In this document: positions 59,848 to 64,000 of the stretch, piece by piece | How positions within the stretch are numbered: position 1 is the stretch's first letter | Layout of the letters: each line of letters begins with the position of its first letter | Assembly (NCBI GenBank): GCA_964577375.1 | Contig: CAZNYW010000002.1 | Coordinates: 1-64,000 of the forward strand | Length of the DNA: 64,000 nt | Reading direction: 5' to 3' | Origin: DATKUC01 sp964577375 | Lineage (GTDB): Bacteria; Spirochaetota; Spirochaetia; DSM-27196; DATKUC01 | Program-made: the position numbers and the translations under genes | Notes under the pieces: generated by a model | Told to the model about the DNA's origin: nothing | Seen by the model: the letters and a program-made list of their open reading frames with translations, nothing else | The model's database searches: none

Positions 59848-59876
59848 TTGACTCTTCCGAACAAGGATGATACAGT
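59848..59876 (+). promoter_or_regulatory. promoter of the infC-rpmI-rplT operon
   Basis: TTGACT (59848-59853), a 17-bp spacer and TACAGT (59871-59876). A leader of about 50 bases follows, containing GACCCT/AGGGTC complementary ends (59880-59907), before the strong ribosome-binding site at 59921-59928. Confidence 0.5.
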
Positions 59877-59932
59877 GTTGACCCTGTACTCTTGACCGGC
59901 GAGGGTCGCCAAAAGCCATAGAAGGAGGTCGA

Positions 59933-60454
59933 TTGGCTACAAACAGGGATCTGCGGATCAACGGTATGATTCGAGTCAGGGAAGTCCGTTTGATCGACGA
60001 CGAGGGAAATCAGCTCGGCATTGTGCCGACTCTCGACGCCGTTCGGATGGCGCAGGACAAGGGAATGGATTTGGTCGAGATCGCGCCGCAGGCAAGTCCG
60101 CCTGTATGCCGGATCCTCGACTACGGAAAGTTCAAGTTCGAGCAGGAAAAGAAGAACCGGGAATCCAAGAAGAAGCAGAAACTGGTCAAGATGAAGGAGA
60201 TTCGGATGCAACCGAAGATCGAGGATCACGATCTCCAGTTCAAGACCAAGCATGTAAGGGAGTTTCTGGACGAGGGAAACAAGGTCAAGGTAACCGTCAG
60301 GTTCCGCGGCCGAGAGCTCGCTCATACCGAGCTCGGCAAAGTGGTCCTCGATCAAGTGCTCGTGCTCCTGGAAGACTCGTATGTGTTGGACCGGCCGGCA
60401 ATAATGGAAGGCCGGTTTATGTCGATGATCGTCAGCCCGAAAGTCAAGAAGTAA
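59933..60454 (+). CDS. infC: translation initiation factor IF-3
   Basis: The 173-aa factor has the N-terminal domain (INGMIRVREVRLIDDEGNQLGIV), a basic linker helix (about residues 75-90) and the C-terminal domain (VTVRFRGRELAHTELGKVVL). It prevents premature subunit joining and checks the initiator codon. It starts at a TTG with a strong AAGGAGG five bases upstream. A rare infC start codon is known to allow IF-3 to limit its own synthesis in E. coli (AUU there). Confidence 0.97.
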   Translation: MATNRDLRINGMIRVREVRLIDDEGNQLGIVPTLDAVRMAQDKGMDLVEIAPQASPPVCRILDYGKFKFEQEKKNRESKKKQKLVKMKEIRMQPKIEDHDLQFKTKHVREFLDEGNKVKVTVRFRGRELAHTELGKVVLDQVLVLLEDSYVLDRPAIMEGRFMSMIVSPKVKK

Positions 60455-60491
60455 GCCAAAGACCTGGTACAGTTACCAAATTCCGATATGT

Positions 60492-60532
60492 AAAGCGCGC
60501 CGCTGCAACGGTTTTCCCGGCAGGCGGCGCTT
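60492..60532 (+). promoter_or_regulatory. hairpin between infC and rpmI, possible ribosomal-protein leader
   Basis: AAAGCGCGCCGCTG (60492-60505) and CAGGCGGCGCTT (60521-60532) form a stable imperfect stem in the infC-rpmI spacer, with no T-run. Its place matches where L20 controls rpmI-rplT in other bacteria, but no specific L20 motif is demonstrated. Confidence 0.35.
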
Positions 60533-60555
60533 CAACAGAGAGTGAGGTGTAGGCA

Positions 60556-60753
60556 ATGCCAAAGATGAAGACCCGCAAAGCGGCCGCGAAGCGGTACAAG
60601 TTGACCGCGAACGGCAAAGTCAAGTACAAGAAACAGAACCTCCGGCACATCTTGACCAAGAAGAGCCCGAAGAGGAAGCGTCACCTGCGCAAGACCGGCA
60701 TTTTGAGCCCGGCAGAGGTCAAGAGAATCAAGACCCTGCTTCCCTACGGCTGA
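60556..60753 (+). CDS. rpmI: 50S ribosomal protein L35
   Basis: The 65-aa basic protein starts MPKMKTRKAAAKRYKLT and contains the L35 signature KKSPKRKRHLRK. It is part of the large subunit and belongs to the classic infC-rpmI-rplT order. GTGAGGTG precedes the ATG. Confidence 0.97.
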   Translation: MPKMKTRKAAAKRYKLTANGKVKYKKQNLRHILTKKSPKRKRHLRKTGILSPAEVKRIKTLLPYG

Positions 60754-60799
60754 CGCCGTTCGGCTGACGCGTGCAACGCTAACATAAGGAGAATTCAGG

Positions 60800-61159
60800 A
60801 TGCCACGATCAGTAGACGGAACCCGGCGAAAGGACCGACGCAAGAAGATCCTCAAGCAGACCAAGGGATACTGGGGAAAGCGAAGTAAGCTGCACCGAAC
60901 GGCAAAGGATGCGCTCGCAAAAGCGCTGAGCTACTCGTACCGCGACAGAAGGGGTCGCCGGAGAGAGTTCCGACGTCTGTGGATTGCCCGTATTTCGGCC
61001 GCGTGCCGAAACGAAGGCATGACCTATTCGCGATTCATCAACGGCCTGAATCGCGCGAACATTCAGATGGACCGAAAGGCGCTCAGCAATCTCGCCATCG
61101 AAGACGCTCAGGCGTTCAAGGCTCTTGTCGAAAAAGCCCGCGAAACTGTGGGAGCATGA
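60800..61159 (+). CDS. rplT: 50S ribosomal protein L20
   Basis: The 119-aa protein has the L20 pattern RRKKILKQTKGYWGKRSKLHRTAKDALAKALSYSYRDRRGRRREFRRLWIARISAACRNEGMTYS-type segments. L20 helps early 50S assembly and is an autoregulator of rpmI-rplT in many bacteria. It has AAGGAG ahead of the ATG and closes the ribosomal part of the operon. Confidence 0.97.
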   Translation: MPRSVDGTRRKDRRKKILKQTKGYWGKRSKLHRTAKDALAKALSYSYRDRRGRRREFRRLWIARISAACRNEGMTYSRFINGLNRANIQMDRKALSNLAIEDAQAFKALVEKARETVGA

Positions 61160-61163
61160 TGCT

Positions 61164-61625
61164 ATGGTGAACCTGGAACAGATTCGGCTTCTCGAATCCA
61201 GGGTTCAGAAAGCTATCAAGTACATTCAGAAGCTGCGCGAGGAGAACCGCTCTCTCCGTGCATCGCTCGAAAAGTACGAACAGCGCATTGGTGACCTCGA
61301 AGGAATGGTCGGTGACTTCAAGAACGGCCAGGATGAGATCGAAGTGAGCATCACCAACGCGCTCAAGCAGCTCGACCGGCTGGAGGACGAGCTTATCGAA
61401 GAGCCCGATGAGGCCGGCTCCAAGTCGCCCCGCAAGGCCGGAGCCGAACATCCTGCTGCGTCGCCGGCCGACTCGGTGCGCACCGAGCACACAAAGACAC
61501 AGCCGGCCAAGACAACCCAGCCCAGTCAGCAGTCGGATGAGGACTTCGAAGCCGAATCGGTCGAGGCCGATGCGAATGCAAAAGAGGACAAAGAGGACGC
61601 CGAATCTGAGCTCGATATCTTCTGA
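61164..61625 (+). CDS. coiled-coil protein, ZapB-like
   Basis: The first ~85 residues form a long coiled coil (LEQIRLLESRVQKAIKYIQKLREENRSLRASLEKYEQRIGDLEG-type heptads) as in ZapB and related division proteins. The remaining half is acidic, Ser/Glu-rich and probably disordered. Position just before a zapA gene supports a role in Z-ring organisation. The ATG at 61164 lies five bases after the rplT stop. Confidence 0.65.
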   Translation: MVNLEQIRLLESRVQKAIKYIQKLREENRSLRASLEKYEQRIGDLEGMVGDFKNGQDEIEVSITNALKQLDRLEDELIEEPDEAGSKSPRKAGAEHPAASPADSVRTEHTKTQPAKTTQPSQQSDEDFEAESVEADANAKEDKEDAESELDIF

Positions 61626-61639
61626 AGAGGGAGCCGGCG

Positions 61640-61939
61640 GTGACGGTTATGCGCATTGAGCTGCTCGGCACCTCTTTCACCCTTCAGAGTGATGAGGACC
61701 CGGACTACCTGGCCGACCTCATCGACTTCTACCGCACGAAAATCGAAGAAATTTCCCGAAGCGTCACTACGCGCGACAATCTCAAGCTTGCTATCCTGTC
61801 GGCGCTTCTGGTGACGGACGAGCTTTTCAAGGAACGCGCCCGCAGTACAAAAGCCGAAGAATCGAGCGGCGAAGAGGTGACTCGAATCGCTGAAGAGCTT
61901 ATTGCGAAGATCGACGCCGCCATGCCCGAACAGCGGTAG
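61640..61939 (+). CDS. cell division protein ZapA-like
   Basis: The 99-aa protein has the ZapA pattern: an N-terminal beta hairpin (MRIELLGTSFTLQSDEDPDYL), the DFYRTKIEEI segment, then helices containing KLAILSALLVTDELFKE. ZapA cross-links FtsZ filaments. A GTG at 61640 (AGAGGGAG upstream) or ATG at 61649 may start it. It follows the coiled-coil gene by 14 bases. Confidence 0.8.
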   Translation: MTVMRIELLGTSFTLQSDEDPDYLADLIDFYRTKIEEISRSVTTRDNLKLAILSALLVTDELFKERARSTKAEESSGEEVTRIAEELIAKIDAAMPEQR

Positions 61940-61948
61940 CCGCCGCGA

Positions 61949-62941
61949 TTATCCTGCTGCTACGGCAGCCCTGTCGAGAGCCCTGTAGTCACATCCCTGT
62001 ACGGTCACAATCCGCGAGGCAATTCTGTTTGCCAGCCTGCCGCAATCCGCAAGCGGCCTTCCCTGCAGATAAGCGTGAAGGAAACCTGCGGCGAAGGAGT
62101 CGCCGGCGCCTGTAGTGTCGCGAGGCTCCACCCGCTCACCGGGCACCCGGATGATGCCGGCGGGGCTGGAAATCATGCAGCCCAGTTTTCCAATTTTCAT
62201 CACTACAACCGGGGCTAGCGCACCGGCAGCCTCCAGCGTCCGTTCCGCTTCCGCGCCTTCCCCTTCCCCGGTGATCTCCCGCAGCTCCTCGAGGTTTGCG
62301 AAGAGTATGTCCACCTTTCCCGGGATCCACTCGAGCAGCACTGTCCGGTATCGTCGCGCCACAAAGGGATCGGCGACATCGAAGGAGACCTGAAGCCCCT
62401 GCTTCTGAGCGGCGAGTATCGCCTGCCGGGCAGCATCTTCCTGGTTTTCGGTGTCCCACATATAACCGGTGGTGTGGAACATGTGAGCTTGCGACAGAAG
62501 CTCCAGGTCGAAGTCGCCGAACTTGTACTCCCGGCAGGCGCCGAGATGGGTGAACATTGTCCGCTCGAAATCTGGAGTGACGAGAATTGCGGAAGTGCCC
62601 GTCGGGACCTCTTTCGCCGCCAGCCGCGTCGTGACCCCTTCGTCTTCCAGAAACCGCCTGAATCGATCGCCGTTTTCGTCGGCACCCACTGCGCCGGTAT
62701 AGGCCGGAGTACCGAGATCCGGGCTTCCGGCAGCCAGCCAGGCGAGCCCGCGAATGGTATTGGCGCAGCTCCCGCCGGGGGAATAGCCCGGGTCCCGTCC
62801 CAGCGAAACAACCAGCTGCTGACGTTCGAACTCCACAAGGTTCATGGTGCCGGCGACCGCCGAAAGACGGTCGAGGGTCGCGTGGTCGGCGTGAAGTATG
62901 ATGTCCATGAGCGGGTTGCCGAGTCCGTAGACCGAAACCAT
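61949..62941 (-). CDS. PfkB-family carbohydrate/nucleoside kinase (adenosine kinase-like)
   Basis: The 330-aa ribokinase-fold enzyme has GLGNPLMDIILH at the start, the substrate motif GGSCANTIRGLAWLA, and the ATP/anion-hole motif DTTGAGDSFAAGFLHAYLQG with the catalytic Asp (about residue 275). Adenosine kinases and related sugar kinases share this layout; substrate choice is uncertain. AAGGAG precedes the ATG. It is convergent with the zapA gene. Confidence 0.87.
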   Translation of the reverse strand: MVSVYGLGNPLMDIILHADHATLDRLSAVAGTMNLVEFERQQLVVSLGRDPGYSPGGSCANTIRGLAWLAAGSPDLGTPAYTGAVGADENGDRFRRFLEDEGVTTRLAAKEVPTGTSAILVTPDFERTMFTHLGACREYKFGDFDLELLSQAHMFHTTGYMWDTENQEDAARQAILAAQKQGLQVSFDVADPFVARRYRTVLLEWIPGKVDILFANLEELREITGEGEGAEAERTLEAAGALAPVVVMKIGKLGCMISSPAGIIRVPGERVEPRDTTGAGDSFAAGFLHAYLQGRPLADCGRLANRIASRIVTVQGCDYRALDRAAVAAG

Positions 62942-63003
62942 GCTTTCTCCTTGAAACGCGCGTCAGCCAAGGGGTGTCGGACCCGTTTAACTTGGGGGCG
63001 CGA

Positions 63004-63033
63004 TTGACATCGGGATCGCCCATATCCTAATAT
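63004..63033 (+). promoter_or_regulatory. promoter of the PilZ gene
   Basis: TTGACA (63004-63009), an 18-bp spacer and TAATAT (63028-63033) lie 12 bases before the ATG at 63046. No Shine-Dalgarno sequence is visible. Confidence 0.5.
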
Positions 63034-63045
63034 CATCACTGGGCC

Positions 63046-63873
63046 ATGTCTATAACAACAAGCCAACAGATCGCGCGGTACTACGACCAGTTCAGCACGG
63101 TCGACGTTACCTTCACCAAAGAGGTGATCAAGGCAACGCTATTGTATCCAAAACAGGTCTTTCTCAAATGCCTCGGTTATCAGTGGCCCTGCATCGTTTA
63201 TGCATCGTCCATGGTCGGAGCGAGGATCGTCGTGAGCCGACAGGGCAGCTTCAATGAAACGGTGCGTAAGGCAAACAACCTTGTTTCCCTGCGCTTCAGT
63301 TTCCTTCAGCGCGACAAGGTCGATCCGCTCACCTTCTTCGTTGCCGCAAAGATCACCGGCTACACTCCCTACGGCCCCGAGAAGCCTGACCTTACCTTTT
63401 TGACGCTGCAGTACACACAGCGGCCGCCCGACGGCCTGATCGAGATTCTTGGAGAGCTGCTCGAGGCAAATGTCAATTCCAAGAAGCGCAAGGAAGACCG
63501 GGTAGACATTACCGCCGATTCAATGCGCAAGATCGGGATCAAGTCCAAAGAGACCACCGTGCTCATTCAGGGGGTTCCCCGCCGCGGAATCATCCGCGAC
63601 CTTTCCTTTTCGGGTGCGAAGGTAGTAATTTTCGGGATAGCGCAGTTCATCGTGAACCGTGAAGCTACACTCAAACTGGAACTGGAAGAACCGGAGGATG
63701 TCCTCGAGCTGCCCGGCAAGATCGTGCGGTTCGAGCCGGTCGAGGGACGGCATGACATCGCGGCATTCGCGATTCAGTTTGCAGAGGACAAGGTCCCGAT
63801 GAAATACAAGCTGCGCATCAACAATTACCTGAAGACGTTCAGGGTAAAGGCAGCAGAACCGTCTAATGAGTGA
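63046..63873 (+). CDS. PilZ-domain c-di-GMP receptor, two-domain
   Basis: The N-terminal ~140 residues form an atypical PilZ-like/YcgR-N-type domain. From about 150 a PilZ domain follows, with KKRKEDR as the basic RxxxR-type motif and DLSFSGAK as D-x-S-x-x-G. This organisation is that of spirochaete PlzA/YcgR-like receptors, which link c-di-GMP to motility and surface properties. A TTGACA-18-TAATAT promoter is close to the start. The end overlaps the next gene by eight bases. Confidence 0.85.
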   Translation: MSITTSQQIARYYDQFSTVDVTFTKEVIKATLLYPKQVFLKCLGYQWPCIVYASSMVGARIVVSRQGSFNETVRKANNLVSLRFSFLQRDKVDPLTFFVAAKITGYTPYGPEKPDLTFLTLQYTQRPPDGLIEILGELLEANVNSKKRKEDRVDITADSMRKIGIKSKETTVLIQGVPRRGIIRDLSFSGAKVVIFGIAQFIVNREATLKLELEEPEDVLELPGKIVRFEPVEGRHDIAAFAIQFAEDKVPMKYKLRINNYLKTFRVKAAEPSNE

Positions 63874-64000
63874 TAACGTCCCAAAGAATCCCCTTTCGAA
63901 CATTGTTTTCATATCGCTTCCCGATCATCTGGACCGGACGATCGGCGAGTTTCGCGTGGACCCATCGAAACCGCTCCCTGTGGAAAAGCCGGAGAAACGG
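63866..64000 (+). CDS. 5' part of an unrecognised gene, cut by the window edge
   Basis: An open frame starts at ATG 63866 inside the PilZ stop region (overlap of eight bases) and runs to the last base. It reads MSDNVPKNPLSNIVFISLPD... VEKPEKR. The overlap and same strand indicate coupling to the PilZ gene. Only 45 residues are visible, too few to name a family. Confidence 0.6.
   Translation, partial: MSDNVPKNPLSNIVFISLPDHLDRTIGEFRVDPSKPLPVEKPEKR

Noticed and set aside
1..64000. CRISPR arrays, prophage, insertion sequences or replication origin
   Set aside because: No spaced direct repeats, transposase, integrase, phage structural genes or DnaA-box cluster were seen by reading; the only array is the 15-bp repeat at the gap.

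Overview
This window is a GC-rich, gene-dense chromosomal segment, most likely from a free-living member of the Spirochaetota. The best taxonomic evidence is a tandem pair of FlaA-type flagellar filament sheath proteins (54673-56172). Supporting evidence is weaker: two PilZ c-di-GMP receptors, a 7TM-GGDEF cyclase, and many outer-membrane and lipoprotein genes of a diderm. A 100-base run of N at 34663-34762 shows that this is a scaffolded draft assembly, possibly from a metagenome, so odd junctions must be read with misassembly in mind. I see no prophage, insertion sequence or CRISPR array.

Layout. 1-13.9 kb holds housekeeping and orphan genes: a DEDDh exonuclease, phosphohexomutase, HAD phosphatase, m5C methyltransferase, UvrD/PcrA-like helicase, acyltransferase, site-2 protease, MFS transporter and VOC protein. 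13.9-16.5 kb holds two overlapping genes that look like a cysteate synthase and a cysteate fatty-acyl transferase (alpha-oxoamine synthase), the first two steps of capnine-type sulfonolipid synthesis. 16.5-25.7 kb holds two DHA2-type exporters, UbiX, a frameshifted small gene, a Rieske/FAD oxidoreductase, a collapsed nuo (complex I) locus reduced to nuoA, the tail of nuoE and an in-frame nuoF-nuoN chimera, and a CoA-type Nudix hydrolase. 25.7-30.7 kb is a heptose-nucleotide and surface glycan operon. 31.6-37.3 kb is a cobalamin riboswitch followed by btuF-btuC-btuD-cobT-cobS-cobU. 38-42.5 kb holds acetyltransferase and creatininase-like genes and a TetR-TolC-EmrA efflux operon lacking its inner-membrane pump. 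43.3-46.2 kb is an ECF sigma / probable anti-sigma / MotA-like / FecR / beta-barrel operon. 46-53.4 kb carries an MFS transporter, an M1-like lipoprotein, a small metal/thiol cluster, a diguanylate cyclase, tRNA-Leu(TAA) and TatD. 53.4-58 kb has a cNMP-domain histidine kinase, the flaA pair, a lipoprotein and a membrane protein. 58-64 kb has metX-metW, infC-rpmI-rplT, zapB/zapA-like genes, a PfkB kinase, a PilZ protein and a truncated gene.

Two gene-expression themes recur. Many operons are tightly coupled through ATGA or similar overlaps. Several first genes lack a Shine-Dalgarno sequence and instead have a sigma70-type -10 box 5-12 bases before the start codon, in the best cases with a TTGACA or TTTACA box 17 bases further upstream, so leaderless mRNAs are likely. 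Other genes have ordinary AAGGAG-type sites, so both modes coexist.
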